Shown: piece by piece, positions 28,172 through 38,211 of the stretch
Numbering within the stretch: the first letter of the stretch is position 1
How the letters are laid out: every line of letters starts with the position of its first letter
NCBI RefSeq assembly: GCF_025717675.1
Contig: NZ_JAJIRT010000004.1
Location: 124,001-188,000, forward strand
DNA from: Paucibacter sp. DJ2R-2
GTDB lineage: Bacteria; Pseudomonadota; Gammaproteobacteria; Burkholderiales; Burkholderiaceae_C
Direction: 5' to 3'
Length of the DNA stretch: 64,000 bases
Made by a program: the position numbers and the translations under genes
Notes under the pieces: model-generated
What the model saw: only the letters and a program-made list of their open reading frames with translations
What the model was told of the DNA's origin: nothing
Databases searched by the model: none

Positions 28172-29053
28172 TCAACCCACCGCGGCCGCGCCACTGACGA
28201 TTTCGCTCAGTTCCTTGGTGATGGCGGCCTGGCGGGTCTTGTTGTAGACCAGCTTCAGCTCACCAATCAAGGTGCCGGCGTTGTCGGTTGCGGCCTTCAT
28301 CGCCACCATGCGTGCCGATTGCTCGGACGCCATGTTTTCCGCCACAGCCTGATAAACCAGCGCTTCGGTGTAACGCACCAAGAGCTCGTCGATCACGGTC
28401 GCCGCGTCGGGTTCGTAGATGTAATCCCAGGCGTGCGAAGACTTGTCGGTGTTCGCGCTCTGCATACCTTCGGAGCTCAGGGGCAGCAGCTGCTGCACCA
28501 CCGGCTCCTGCTTCATCGTGTTGATGAAGCGGGTGTAGCAGAGGTAGACGGCCGAGAGCTTGCCTTCCGCGTACGCGTCCAGCAAAACCTTGACCGGGCC
28601 GATGATCTTCTCGATATGCGGCTGGTCACCCATCTGCGTGACATGCGAGACCACCTTGGCGCCGATGCGGTTCATGAAGCCCAAGCCCTTGTTGCCGATG
28701 GCAACGACTTCAGCTTTTTGACCGCCCGCTTCCAAGTCTTTCAACTTGGCCGTGGCTGCGCGCAAGAGATTGGTGTTCAGACCACCGCACAGACCCTTGT
28801 CCGTCGTGACCACCACGAAACCGACCTGCTTGGCCGCATCGTTGGCAACCATGAAGGGGTGCTGGTACTCGGGGTTGGCCTTGGCGAGGTTGGCGGCGAT
28901 ATTGCCGATCTTCTCGCTGTAAGGACGGGCCGAGCGCATCCGTTCCTGCGCCTTGCGCATTTTGGATGCAGCGACCATTTCCATGGCCTTGGTGATCTTC
29001 TTGGTGTTCTCGACCGACTTGATCTTGCCGCGAATTTCCTTGCTTGATGCCAT
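28172..29053 (-). CDS. atpG: ATP synthase subunit gamma
   Basis: The 293-residue subunit forms the rotating central stalk. The N-terminal helix ([27 protein letters not shown]) and the C-terminal helix ([15 protein letters not shown], then [12 protein letters not shown]) that pair in the coiled coil are both conserved. It lies between atpA and atpD in the usual order. Confidence 0.98.
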   Translation of the reverse strand: MASSKEIRGKIKSVENTKKITKAMEMVAASKMRKAQERMRSARPYSEKIGNIAANLAKANPEYQHPFMVANDAAKQVGFVVVTTDKGLCGGLNTNLLRAATAKLKDLEAGGQKAEVVAIGNKGLGFMNRIGAKVVSHVTQMGDQPHIEKIIGPVKVLLDAYAEGKLSAVYLCYTRFINTMKQEPVVQQLLPLSSEGMQSANTDKSSHAWDYIYEPDAATVIDELLVRYTEALVYQAVAENMASEQSARMVAMKAATDNAGTLIGELKLVYNKTRQAAITKELSEIVSGAAAVG

Positions 29054-29115
29054 GATTTCTCCTGTTCAGATGGGGCGGTTCAGCGCTTGGTGCTTGTTCC
29101 GCCCCGTCATGGGCA

Positions 29116-30669
29116 TTAAGCGAAAGACTTCTTGAACGTGGTGATCGCAGCGTTCAGCTCGGCTTCCGCATCCTTGTCCATGGCCTTGTCGGCTTCCAGC
29201 TTGGCCAGCAGAGCGGCGTGGCTGGTCTTCAGGAACTGGTGCAGGCCGTGCTCGAAAGCCAGAACCTTCTTCACGTCCAGGCTGTCCATGAAACCCTTGT
29301 TGACCGCGTACAGCGTCGAAGCCATCAAGCTGATGGGCAGCGGCGAGTACTGAGCCTGCTTCAGCAGTTCGGTCACGCGGGCACCGCGGTCCAACTGCTT
29401 GCGGGTGGACTCGTCCAGGTCGGAAGCGAACTGCGCGAAGGCAGCCAGTTCACGGTACTGGGCCAAGTCGGTACGGATACCACCGGACAGGTTCTTGATC
29501 AGCTTGGTCTGAGCAGCACCACCGACGCGCGACACCGAGATACCGGCGTTGATGGCGGGGCGGATACCGGCGTTGAACAGGCTGGTTTCCAAGAAGATCT
29601 GACCGTCGGTGATCGAGATCACGTTGGTCGGCACGAAGGCGGACACGTCACCGGCTTGGGTTTCGATGATGGGAAGCGCGGTCAGCGAACCGGTCTTGCC
29701 CTTCACTTCACCCTTGGTGAACGCTTCGACATAGTCGGCGTTCACGCGAGCGGCACGCTCCAGCAGACGGCTGTGGAGATAGAACACGTCGCCAGGGTAG
29801 GCTTCGCGGCCCGGCGGGCGACGCAGCAGCAGCGAAACTTGACGGTAAGCCACAGCCTGCTTGGACAGATCGTCATAGATGATCAGCGCGTCTTGACCGC
29901 GGTCGCGGAAGTACTCGCCCATCGTGCAGCCCGAGTAGGCCGAGACGTACTGCATGGCAGCCGACTCAGAGGCCGAAGCGGCCACGACGATGGTGTACTC
30001 CATCGCGCCGTTGGCTTCCAGAGCGCGCACCACGTTCTTGATCGACGAAGCCTTCTGGCCGATCGCAACGTAGATGCAGGTCATCTTCTGACCCTTCTGG
30101 CTGATGATGGCGTCGATGGCCACAGCGGTCTTGCCGGTCTGGCGGTCACCGATGATCAGCTCACGCTGGCCACGGCCGACGGGCACCATGGAGTCGATGG
30201 ACTTCAGGCCGGTTTGCATCGGCTGGTCCACAGACTTACGGGCGATCACGCCGGGAGCGACCTTTTCGATCACGTCGGTCAGCTTGGCGTTGATCGGGCC
30301 CTTGCCATCGATCGGCTCGCCCAGGGCATTGACCACACGGCCGATCAGCTCGGGGCCGACGGGCACTTCCAGAATGCGACCCGTGCACTTGACGGTGTTG
30401 CCTTCGGAGATGTGCTCGTAAGCACCCAGAATCACGGCGCCGACGGAGTCGCGCTCGAGGTTCAGGGCCAGACCGTAGGTCGGCTTGCCATCGGCACCGG
30501 CCGGGAACTCCAGCATTTCGCCTTGCATCACGTCGGACAGACCGTGGATGCGGCAGATGCCGTCGGACACGGACACGACGGTGCCCTGGTTGCGGACGTC
30601 CGTCGATGCACCCAGACCCTCGATACGGGACTTGATGACTTCGGAAATTTCAGCAGGATTCAAATTCAT
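29116..30669 (-). CDS. atpA: ATP synthase subunit alpha
   Basis: I chose the ATG at 30669 (517 residues, [13 protein letters not shown]), as in other AtpA proteins; an ATG five codons earlier is less likely. The nucleotide-binding P-loop GDRQTGKT is at residues 174-181, and the conserved [17 protein letters not shown] and [11 protein letters not shown] segments are present. It forms the non-catalytic part of the F1 head. The order atpH-atpA-atpG is standard. Confidence 0.98.
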   Translation of the reverse strand: MNLNPAEISEVIKSRIEGLGASTDVRNQGTVVSVSDGICRIHGLSDVMQGEMLEFPAGADGKPTYGLALNLERDSVGAVILGAYEHISEGNTVKCTGRILEVPVGPELIGRVVNALGEPIDGKGPINAKLTDVIEKVAPGVIARKSVDQPMQTGLKSIDSMVPVGRGQRELIIGDRQTGKTAVAIDAIISQKGQKMTCIYVAIGQKASSIKNVVRALEANGAMEYTIVVAASASESAAMQYVSAYSGCTMGEYFRDRGQDALIIYDDLSKQAVAYRQVSLLLRRPPGREAYPGDVFYLHSRLLERAARVNADYVEAFTKGEVKGKTGSLTALPIIETQAGDVSAFVPTNVISITDGQIFLETSLFNAGIRPAINAGISVSRVGGAAQTKLIKNLSGGIRTDLAQYRELAAFAQFASDLDESTRKQLDRGARVTELLKQAQYSPLPISLMASTLYAVNKGFMDSLDVKKVLAFEHGLHQFLKTSHAALLAKLEADKAMDKDAEAELNAAITTFKKSFA

Positions 30670-30761
30670 TGCTATGGCTCCCATCTGGACTAACGTCTGT
30701 TGCCAGAGCGGTAGACACAGGGATGAACGAAAGGGGGTGGCGTCGCGCTCAATCGCCTTGA

Positions 30762-31295
30762 TCAGGCGGTGAGCGCCACTTTCATGCGCTCCAGGCGGGA
30801 CTTGACCGAGGTGTCGAGCACCTCATCGCCAACCACCACCCGGATGCCGCCAATCAATGCCGGCTCCAGCGTGACATGGGCTTGCAGCTTGCGAGCGAAA
30901 CGCTTCTCCAACGCCGCCACGACCTCGGCCAACTGGGCCGGCTCGATCGGGTAGGCGCTGAAAATGGTCGCATCGGCCACGCCTTGAGCGGCATTGGCCA
31001 GCGCATGGAACTGCGCTGCCACCGCGGGCAAGGCTGCCAGGCGACCATTGGCGATCACTTCACGCAGAAAACTCTGCATGCCTTCGGCCAAGGGCTGAGC
31101 AGCGGCCGCCGTCATGATGGCAAGCACTTGCTCAGGCTGGGCCTTGGGGCTATCGGCAAACTGGCGCAGCTCGGCGTCTTGCGCCACCAGAGCCAGCGCA
31201 GAAATCTGCTGGCCCCAGGCCTTGACGTCAGCCTTCAGCGCGACTTGGTAGAGCGCTTCAGCGTAAGGACGGGCAATGGTTGCGAGCTCAGCCAT
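30762..31295 (-). CDS. atpH: ATP synthase subunit delta
   Basis: The 177-residue subunit links the peripheral stalk to the top of F1. The N-terminal helical domain ([15 protein letters not shown]) and the C-terminal [25 protein letters not shown] signature are clear. It starts two bases after the atpF stop codon, so the two are translationally coupled. Confidence 0.97.
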   Translation of the reverse strand: MAELATIARPYAEALYQVALKADVKAWGQQISALALVAQDAELRQFADSPKAQPEQVLAIMTAAAAQPLAEGMQSFLREVIANGRLAALPAVAAQFHALANAAQGVADATIFSAYPIEPAQLAEVVAALEKRFARKLQAHVTLEPALIGGIRVVVGDEVLDTSVKSRLERMKVALTA

Positions 31296-31297
31296 GA

Positions 31298-31768
31298 TTA
31301 CAGCTCCGTCTTCAGACGGCCCAGCAACTCGGCGTGCACGCTGGCATTGACCTCGCGCTGCAGAATCTGCTCGGCACCCTTGACGGCCAGTGCGGCGACC
31401 TGCTCGCGCAGGGCCTCACGGGCACGCATGGCTTGCTGCTCGGCTTCAGCCTTGGCAGCGGCCACGATCTTGGCGCCTTCTTCTTCTGCACGCGTCTTGG
31501 CGGCGTCCACGATGGCGGCGGCACGCTTTTCAGCGTCGGCCAGCTGCTTGGTGGTTTCACCGCGCGCTTGGGCCAGTTGCTCGTCGACCTTCTTGTTGGC
31601 CGTGGCCAACTCGGACTTGGCCAGGTCAGCCGCCTTCAGACCGTCAGCGATCTTCTGGGCGCGCTCGTCCAGGGCCTTCATGACCGGAGGCCAGATGAAG
31701 CGCATGGTGAACCAGACAAGGATCGCAAAGACGATCGCCTGCAGGAACAGGGTTGCGTTGATATTCAC
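31298..31768 (-). CDS. atpF: ATP synthase subunit b
   Basis: The 156-residue subunit has an N-terminal membrane helix ([22 protein letters not shown]) and a long charged helix (about residues 30-156) that forms the dimeric peripheral stalk. Length equals the usual proteobacterial b subunit. Confidence 0.97.
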   Translation of the reverse strand: MNINATLFLQAIVFAILVWFTMRFIWPPVMKALDERAQKIADGLKAADLAKSELATANKKVDEQLAQARGETTKQLADAEKRAAAIVDAAKTRAEEEGAKIVAAAKAEAEQQAMRAREALREQVAALAVKGAEQILQREVNASVHAELLGRLKTEL

Positions 31769-31806
31769 AGCACGATCCTTTCAACCGTGAAAGGTTGGCC
31801 GTTCAA

Positions 31807-32118
<312 letters not shown>

Positions 32119-32142
32119 TCAACAGCAGGACAGCTGCAGCGA

Positions 32143-33033
32143 TCAATGTTGATCGTGCGCCTGGCCGGTGTAGATCAAGGTCAGCATCATGAAGATGAAG
32201 GCCTGCAGGGTGATGATCAGGATGTGGAACAAGGTCCACACCGTGCCCGCCACCAAATGGCCCAGACCCAGCCAGAAGCCACCCGACAGGGGGTTCAACT
32301 CCCAGGCCCAGACGCCACCCATCAGCGCGATCAGCATGAACACCAGCTCACCCGCAAACATATTGCCGAACAACCGCATGCCGTGAGACACGGTCTTGGC
32401 CGCGAACTCGATCATCTGCATCAGGAAGTTGATCGGGTACAGGAACCACTTGTCGCCGAAAGGCGCTGCCAGCAGCTCATGCGTCCAGCCGCCGATGCCC
32501 TTGATCTTGATGCTGTAGAAGAAGCACATGATCAGGACGCTGGTCGACAGACCCAGCGTGGTGGACAGGTCGGCGGTCGGCACCACACGCATATAGGCGT
32601 GGTGGGCGTCATGGCCCATGGCGGCATAGGCATGCGTCCAAGCGGACGGCAGCAGATCGACCGGCAGCATGTCCATGAAGTTCATCAGGAAGATCCAGAC
32701 AAACACGGTCAGCGCCAGAGGCGAGATCACCTTGCGGCTGGCGGCGTTGTGGATCACGCCCTTGGCCTGGTTCTCGACCATTTCAGCCAGGATTTCCACG
32801 GCAGCCTGGAAGCGGCCCGGCACACCCGAAGTGGCCTTGCGCGCAGCGCGCCACAGGAAGAAGCAACCGATCACGCCCAGCAACACCGAATAAATCAGTG
32901 AGTCGAGGTTGAACAGGCTGAAATCCACAATGCTGGTCTGCTTGACCGCTTCACCGGCAAAGTTCACTTGCATGTGCTGCAAGTGATGCTGGATGTATTC
33001 GCCCGCGTTCGGCGCGTGTCCTTCGGCTGCCAT
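32143..33033 (-). CDS. atpB: ATP synthase subunit a
   Basis: I chose the ATG at 33033 (296 residues, MAAEGHAP); the frame is open 27 codons further but overlaps atpI. The membrane protein has about five or six helices. It carries the essential Arg in SHGMRLFGNMFAGEL and the helix LVAGTVWTLFHILIITLQAFIFMML, which together form the proton half-channels at the c ring. It starts two bases after atpI. Confidence 0.97.
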   Translation of the reverse strand: MAAEGHAPNAGEYIQHHLQHMQVNFAGEAVKQTSIVDFSLFNLDSLIYSVLLGVIGCFFLWRAARKATSGVPGRFQAAVEILAEMVENQAKGVIHNAASRKVISPLALTVFVWIFLMNFMDMLPVDLLPSAWTHAYAAMGHDAHHAYMRVVPTADLSTTLGLSTSVLIMCFFYSIKIKGIGGWTHELLAAPFGDKWFLYPINFLMQMIEFAAKTVSHGMRLFGNMFAGELVFMLIALMGGVWAWELNPLSGGFWLGLGHLVAGTVWTLFHILIITLQAFIFMMLTLIYTGQAHDQH

Positions 33034-33035
33034 TG

Positions 33036-33689
33036 TCAGTTTCCGTCCCGCTTGGCGTGGCTTGCGGCCACGCGATTTTTGCTGAAACGACCCTGCAGAA
33101 GCAGGGCCACCCAATTAACTTTCAAACACCCGATCAGCCCAACCAGCAGTGCTGGCCAGTACAGCCCGGGCATCCATTTCGCAGCCGCGGCCAACATCGC
33201 CACGGCCAACATGATCTTGATCAGCTCCCAGAACATAAAGCCCAGCACCGCAGCGCCAGGAATCCCTCTGAAGAGCCCGGTCATACCCCATGCCATCAAG
33301 GCATTGGGCAGAACCACCGCCGCCACCCCACACAGGGCCGACCGCGCTTTTTCAAACCCACCCAGCACGCCGTCGCCGGCCAACCAGGCTCCCAACCACC
33401 ACAGCACAATGATCAAACCACCGGCCACGGCCTGCGCCCCCACCACCCGCCAGGGTGACAAAGGCGGATGACGCGCCACCAAGGCTTGCGCTTCCTCCCG
33501 CGTGAGCGTCTTGAAAGCTGCCTCGTCGACCCCATCCTCTTCAGCATCACCGCGGCCGTCATCATCCCAATCGGCCGGACGGAACTTTCGCTCTGTCGTT
33601 GGCTTGGACTGCCCCACTGGCGCACTTGCGGGCTTGGCAAGCTTTGAACCCCTGGAATCGCTCCGGTGTTCGCCCTCAAATTCGCTCAT
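33036..33689 (-). CDS. atpI: ATP synthase subunit I
   Basis: I chose the ATG at 33689 (217 residues); a TTG ten codons upstream is possible. About 90 hydrophilic, acidic residues come first, which is long for this family. Four membrane helices follow (VVGAQAVAGGLIIVLWWLGAW, SALCGVAAVVLPNALMAWGM, and two more). AtpI helps assemble the c ring and may aid magnesium uptake. It is the first gene of the operon, with a -10 box 33 bp upstream of the start. Confidence 0.9.
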   Translation of the reverse strand: MSEFEGEHRSDSRGSKLAKPASAPVGQSKPTTERKFRPADWDDDGRGDAEEDGVDEAAFKTLTREEAQALVARHPPLSPWRVVGAQAVAGGLIIVLWWLGAWLAGDGVLGGFEKARSALCGVAAVVLPNALMAWGMTGLFRGIPGAAVLGFMFWELIKIMLAVAMLAAAAKWMPGLYWPALLVGLIGCLKVNWVALLLQGRFSKNRVAASHAKRDGN

Positions 33690-33721
33690 GACTGGATGAC
33701 GGCTGTCGGCAAAACCCAAAG

Positions 33722-33751
33722 ATTATATGTGGAAACCCGTAGCCCTGGAAA
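33722..33751 (-). promoter_or_regulatory. Sigma-70 type promoter of the atp operon
   Basis: On the minus strand a perfect TATAAT (33722-33727) lies 18 bp from TTTCCA (33746-33751), a 4/6 match to the -35 consensus. Transcription would start near 33715, about 25 bases before the atpI ATG. Confidence 0.6.
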
Positions 33752-33881
33752 GCCGGACTGTCGGGAGCACCCTCCAGACCTTCTTGCGTGGCCGGGCCAT
33801 GGCTGCGCGCGCATGATCCGACTGGTCCATGACTTTTGCCTGACAGCCCGGGCTCCCGCCGGGGCAATCGACGCGAAATTG

Positions 33882-34796
33882 CTAGGCCCGGAGCCGATGC
33901 GGAGGCAGGCCCGGCACGGCCACACGCAGCTGCAACACACAGCCGGCCCAGGGCTGGGCGGCCAACTCTTCGGCCGGGCGCTTCTCGCGCGCCGTCGTCA
34001 GATAGAGCGTGCGCAGATCGGCCCCACCAAAGGTAGGCATGGTCGGGCAGCGCACCGGCAGCTTGACTTCCATCAAGAGCTGACCCTCGGGCGAAAGCCG
34101 CAGCAGACGCTGGCCCTCGAACATGGCGACCCAGTAGCAGCCCTCGGCATCGACCGCCGCTCCATCGGGGCGGCCGCCATAGGTATCTAGAGCCTGGCCG
34201 GCGGCACGCGGCTCGAAGCGAGCGAACAACTCGCGCTCACCCAAGTGGCCGGTGTCCGCACTGAATGGGAAACGATAGATTTCGTGCGCCTTGGTGTCGG
34301 ACCAATAGAGCTGGGTCTGATCCGGGCTCCAGGCCAGACCATTGGAGGTGGTGATGCCAGCGGCCGCCTGACTGAAGCGACCTGACTCATAACGATACAG
34401 GGCAGCGTCAGGCGCGCGCGCGTCGTCGATGCTGCCAATCCAGAAGCGGCCCAACACATCCGGCTTGCCGTCATTGAAGCGCTGGCGCTCCGGCGCATAG
34501 GGAGGCGGAGCCAGCAAACTGCTGTCGCCACTGGCCAGGTCTAGGCGGAACAGACCTTGGCGCTGCGCCACCGCCAGACCGCCGCCCTCGATCAAGGCGA
34601 TGCAACCAGGCTCGCTCGCGACCGCCCAGCGGCGCAGCTCGCCGTTTGAGGGGTCGAGACGCAGGATCTGGCGCTCGGCAATGTCCACGTAGTAAAGCGC
34701 CTGCTCCTCAACGCACCAGAGCGGTGACTCGCCCAGGGTGGCTGCAGCCGGACCGGCCGGTGTGACAAGGTACAAAGGGGCGGACTCGGAACTCAT
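33882..34796 (-). CDS. SMP-30/gluconolactonase family protein
   Basis: The 304-residue protein (ATG at 34796; an ATG ten codons earlier is also possible, neither has a clear ribosome site) is a six-bladed beta-propeller of the SMP-30/LRE family. The metal-binding residues are visible: Glu in LGESPLW, Asn in SNGLAWSPDQ and Asp in GRPDGAAVD. Members hydrolyse sugar lactones or related esters. No sugar-oxidation genes are adjacent, so the substrate is open. It lies downstream of the GNAT gene on the same strand. Confidence 0.9.
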   Translation of the reverse strand: MSSESAPLYLVTPAGPAAATLGESPLWCVEEQALYYVDIAERQILRLDPSNGELRRWAVASEPGCIALIEGGGLAVAQRQGLFRLDLASGDSSLLAPPPYAPERQRFNDGKPDVLGRFWIGSIDDARAPDAALYRYESGRFSQAAAGITTSNGLAWSPDQTQLYWSDTKAHEIYRFPFSADTGHLGERELFARFEPRAAGQALDTYGGRPDGAAVDAEGCYWVAMFEGQRLLRLSPEGQLLMEVKLPVRCPTMPTFGGADLRTLYLTTAREKRPAEELAAQPWAGCVLQLRVAVPGLPPHRLRA

Positions 34797-34865
34797 ACAG
34801 GCCTGACGCAAGCGCAAAAGCGACATGCTACGGCCGTAACCCGATGAAACTGGGCAGGCCGGCGC

Positions 34866-35360
34866 TCAGTCCAGCTCGACGCGCAAATAGTGGGCGCCGG
34901 GAATGGGATTGAAGTAGTAGGGCGGCACCGCCGCAAAACCCAGGCTCTCGTACAAGCCGCGTGCCGCTTCCATATCGTCCAGCGTATCCAGCAACATGGA
35001 TGAATAGCCGGCCTGGGAAGCCCGGTCGATCAGGCCCTGGGCCAGCAGACGTCCCAGCCCGAAACGGCGGAAGGCGGGGCGGACGAACAGGCGCTTCATC
35101 TCGCAGGCATTGGGATAGTCGACATCGGGCAGATTGCGAAAGCCTCCGCAGCCGGCCACCGCACCGTCCACCAAAGCCAGCAAGAGCAGACCTCCTGGCG
35201 CGGCGTACTGGCCGGGCAAGACGGCCAGCTCGGCCTCGAAGTCCTGGAAACAAAGATCCACCTGAAGGCTGGCGGCATAGTCACGCAGGATGTCGCGTGC
35301 CGCCGACCAGCTCGGGCCGTCGTCAGGCGTGATCAAGGTGATGTCGGGGCTTTCGTCCAT
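34866..35360 (-). CDS. GNAT family N-acetyltransferase
   Basis: The 164-residue protein has the GNAT fold: a beta hairpin at LLLLALVDGAVAGCGGF and the acetyl-CoA-binding motif A in MKRLFVRPAFRRFGLGRLLAQGLI. A C-terminal ARGLYESLGF...PYYFNPIPGAHY also fits small GNAT enzymes. The substrate is unknown. It is encoded between a cytochrome b561 gene and an SMP-30 gene, all leftward. Confidence 0.9.
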   Translation of the reverse strand: MDESPDITLITPDDGPSWSAARDILRDYAASLQVDLCFQDFEAELAVLPGQYAAPGGLLLLALVDGAVAGCGGFRNLPDVDYPNACEMKRLFVRPAFRRFGLGRLLAQGLIDRASQAGYSSMLLDTLDDMEAARGLYESLGFAAVPPYYFNPIPGAHYLRVELD

Positions 35361-35396
35361 GCAGCGCCGCAGTGTAGTGAATGAATGCTGGCGGGC

Positions 35397-36086
35397 TCAA
35401 ACGACCGGGGCAGGCGTCACCAAGAGATAGACGCCGGCGGCGCAGGCCGCCAGCAGGGTCAGGGCAAACAAGCGGCTGGCCCAGGTGTCGCGAGCCGGCG
35501 GCACGGCCGCCTGCAAGCGCTTGTCACCCGAAAACATGGGGCCGATCAGATCCTTGCTCCGCCCGAGGCGGTAGTAGGCAATCGCGGCCACATGCAAGGC
35601 CACCAGGGCATAGAGGCCCCATTGCCCATAACTCTTGTGATAAGCGGTCCAGGCCAGGCTGATCTCCGAACTCACCTGACTCACCAGCGGGCCGCTGAAG
35701 GCGATCTCGTCATCGGCCACCAAGCCGGAAGCCACCTGCAGCAGAAGCCAGGCCAACATGGCCAGCACCGAATACGCACCCAGCGGGTTGTGACCGACCT
35801 CGAAATGGTCATCCGCCCGGGGCCGGCCGCGCAGGTAACGCAACAGCGCCGCCGGGCTGTAGAGAAAGCTGCGAAAGCGCGACCAGCGCCCGCCCACCAC
35901 GCCCCAAAGCAGGCGAAAGCCCAGCAGCGCCAGCACGGCATAGCCCAGGCGCATATGCCAGACCATGGCATTGCCTCCGACCTTGGCACTGAGCACAGAC
36001 CCCAGGACACAGAGCACCAGCGCCCAGTGAAACAAGCGGGTCGGCAGGTCCCAGATCCGCACCCGCGTCAACAAGCCCTCGGACAT
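35397..36086 (-). CDS. Cytochrome b561 family protein
   Basis: I chose the ATG at 36086, which has GGAGG nine bases upstream. The 229-residue protein has four main membrane helices plus a C-terminal one. It has haem-ligand-like histidines in RLFHWALV, VWHMRLGY, VASGLV...TAYHKSYG and VALHVAAIAYYR. Such proteins pass electrons between quinols and periplasmic acceptors. The cytochrome c' gene is divergent, 142 bp away; b561/c' pairs are common in proteobacteria and probably act together. Confidence 0.92.
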   Translation of the reverse strand: MSEGLLTRVRIWDLPTRLFHWALVLCVLGSVLSAKVGGNAMVWHMRLGYAVLALLGFRLLWGVVGGRWSRFRSFLYSPAALLRYLRGRPRADDHFEVGHNPLGAYSVLAMLAWLLLQVASGLVADDEIAFSGPLVSQVSSEISLAWTAYHKSYGQWGLYALVALHVAAIAYYRLGRSKDLIGPMFSGDKRLQAAVPPARDTWASRLFALTLLAACAAGVYLLVTPAPVV

Positions 36087-36228
36087 GTGCAGCCCTCCAT
36101 TCAGCTGCGGCAACGATACCCCAGTCGCGCCCCGCCGACAGCTCGGAAAAACTGCCAGGTCTTCCGTACACTCAAGCCGGCCTTTGGCTGTATCGCCTGT
36201 TCAATCCACACCGAGGACGCAACGCATC

Positions 36229-36696
36229 ATGACGACCCCGACCAAGCAACACCTGACCCTGGCCCTGCTCTGCCTGAGCGCATGGGCGACCAGCCTGCCG
36301 GCCCAGGCGCAATTCCAGAAACCGGAAGACGCCGTCAAGTACCGCAAGGCGGCCTTCACGCTGATGGGCAGCCATTTCGGGCGCATGGGCGCGATGGTGC
36401 AAGGGCGCGCGCCCTTTGATGCCGCCGCAGCGGCCAGCAATGCGGACATCGTCGCCAACCTCTCGCGCCTGCCTTTCCACGGCTTTGTCGAAGGCACGGC
36501 CAGCAAGGAAAAAGGCGGTGCCAAGGCCGAAATCTGGAGCGAGCGCGCCAAGTTCGACGAAGCCGCCAAGAAGATGCAGGACGAAGTGGCCAAGCTGGCT
36601 GCGGCCAAACCCGCGACCGTGGAACAGCTGAAAGCCAGCTTCGGCCCGGCCGCCAGCACCTGCAAGTCCTGCCACGACAGCTTCCGCAACGACTGA
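36229..36696 (+). CDS. Cytochrome c'
   Basis: I chose the ATG at 36229 (155 residues), with GAGGA upstream; the open frame extends 48 codons further without support. A signal peptide ends near LPAQAQ. The mature protein is a four-helix bundle with the haem-binding motif CKSCH near the C-terminus, as is typical of cytochrome c'. These periplasmic proteins bind NO or CO and may protect against nitric oxide. The partner is probably the divergent cytochrome b561. Confidence 0.95.
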   Translation: MTTPTKQHLTLALLCLSAWATSLPAQAQFQKPEDAVKYRKAAFTLMGSHFGRMGAMVQGRAPFDAAAAASNADIVANLSRLPFHGFVEGTASKEKGGAKAEIWSERAKFDEAAKKMQDEVAKLAAAKPATVEQLKASFGPAASTCKSCHDSFRND

Positions 36697-36729
36697 GCCC
36701 TCGACGCCGCGCCGCCCTGCGGCTGAAGC

Positions 36730-37365
36730 TCAGGGCTGGCCGTTGGCGCCGTGGTTCCGGAAACCGGCGCGCTGCTCCAGGCGCGCCAAATAGGCACGGG
36801 CGGCGGGCACATCCGGCCGCCCCGCATCCTCCAAGGGTGCCACACGCCAGCGCTGCAGCGAAAGACCCAACACCACGTCGGCCAATGTGAATTGCTCGCC
36901 ACAGACAAAGGCGCCGGTCCGCGCCAACTGCGCATCGAGGATTCGGACATGGCGATGCCAGGCCGCCACGCCCTGGGCCAAAAGCTGCGGGTCTTGATGG
37001 GCCGGGCTGTGCCGCACCAGGCTCATGAAGGCGTAGCGCCAGGCGTTGTTGAACTCCCCGGCCTGCCAATCCATCCACTGCTCGACCTGCGCCCGAGCCT
37101 GCGGCGCCTGGGGCAGCAAGTCCAGGCGCTGCTCGCGTGCCGCCAAATAGCGGCAGATGCTGTTGCTCTCCCAGAGCACGAAGTCGCCATCGATCAGCAC
37201 CGGCACCATCGCGTTGGGATTGAGGCGAGTGAATTCGGGCGTGTCGGTCGCGGCAAAGCCCGAACCCCAATCCTCTCGCTCGCAGTCGAGGCCCAACTCC
37301 TCCAGGGTCCAGAGGACTTTGCGAACGTTGATGGAGCTGGCTTTGCCCAGTAGTTTGAGTTTCAT
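36730..37365 (-). CDS. Glutathione S-transferase
   Basis: The 211-residue protein has an N-terminal thioredoxin-like domain (MKLKLLGKASSINVRKVLWTLEE) with the cis-proline VPVLIDGDFVLWESNSICRYLA, and a C-terminal all-helical domain. The active-site Ser is in KASSINVRKV. It is the last gene of the five-gene operon from the racemase and lies 44 bp after AlaX. Its substrate is unknown. Confidence 0.93.
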   Translation of the reverse strand: MKLKLLGKASSINVRKVLWTLEELGLDCEREDWGSGFAATDTPEFTRLNPNAMVPVLIDGDFVLWESNSICRYLAAREQRLDLLPQAPQARAQVEQWMDWQAGEFNNAWRYAFMSLVRHSPAHQDPQLLAQGVAAWHRHVRILDAQLARTGAFVCGEQFTLADVVLGLSLQRWRVAPLEDAGRPDVPAARAYLARLEQRAGFRNHGANGQP

Positions 37366-37409
37366 CGGAGTTTTGGAATGAGCGCCCAGTTGTCCGGGCG
37401 GAATCTGGC

Positions 37410-38171
37410 TCAGGGGAGCGCTGCGTGCACTGTCTGAGCGAAGCCCAGCACGACCCGCCGGGTCGAAGCCGACTTCTTTTCAATCTTGGTGACGGTCAAA
37501 CCACCAATCTCAGCGGTATTCCCGACATGGGTGCCGCCACAGGGCTGCAGATCGACGCCCTCGATGCGGAGCACGCGCACGCGACCGGTTCCGCGCGGAG
37601 GCTGCACGCTCATGCTGCGAACCAGGCTCGGATTGGCGTCCAGCTCTTCGTCCGTGATCCAGCTGTGGCTGACGGCATGGGCCTCGGTCACCAGTCGATT
37701 CAGGCCCTCGGTCAGCGCCTCTTTGTCAAACGGCGCATCGGTATGGAAGTCGAGCCGCGCATAGCTCTCGGTGATGGAGCAGCCATCGACCGGATAGGGC
37801 AGCAGCGCGCAGAGCAAATGCGTGGCCGTGTGGAAGCGCATCAAGGCATGGCGGCGCGCCCAATTGAGGCGAGCCTGCACCTGCATACCCGGCAGCAAAG
37901 CCGCCAGCAGCTCCTCCTGGCCCGGGGCCGGCACGTGGAGAATCTCCCCCTCCGCCCCCGGCTCCTTGCTTTTTCGGGTGTCCGCAATGGCCAGCATCCG
38001 GCCATCTGGCAGCAGCAAGTCGCCCGCGTCACCCGCTTGCCCACCGCCCAGCGGGTAGAACACGGTGCGATCGAGCACCACGCCGCGTTCGTCGACGCGC
38101 AGCACAAGCGCCTGGCATTCCCGCAATGCCGAGTCCTCGCGGAACAAGGCTTCGGTTCCCTGATTCATCAT
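37410..38171 (-). CDS. Alanyl-tRNA editing protein AlaX
   Basis: I chose the ATG at 38171 (253 residues) because GGGAG lies eight bases upstream; the next ATG and an upstream GTG are alternatives. It is a free-standing editing domain related to alanyl-tRNA synthetase. The zinc ligands are visible in HTATHLL and QPCGGTHVG, and the N-terminal part has the VFYPLGGGQAGD motif of the longer AlaX form. It hydrolyses Ser-tRNA(Ala) or Gly-tRNA(Ala) mischarging errors. Its position in an amino-acid operon with a racemase and aminotransferase is notable, since it might protect against misacylation when amino-acid pools change. Confidence 0.93.
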   Translation of the reverse strand: MMNQGTEALFREDSALRECQALVLRVDERGVVLDRTVFYPLGGGQAGDAGDLLLPDGRMLAIADTRKSKEPGAEGEILHVPAPGQEELLAALLPGMQVQARLNWARRHALMRFHTATHLLCALLPYPVDGCSITESYARLDFHTDAPFDKEALTEGLNRLVTEAHAVSHSWITDEELDANPSLVRSMSVQPPRGTGRVRVLRIEGVDLQPCGGTHVGNTAEIGGLTVTKIEKKSASTRRVVLGFAQTVHAALP

Positions 38172-38211
38172 CCCCAGCACTCCCTCGCGGCTTTGAGCCG
38201 CAACCCTCCGC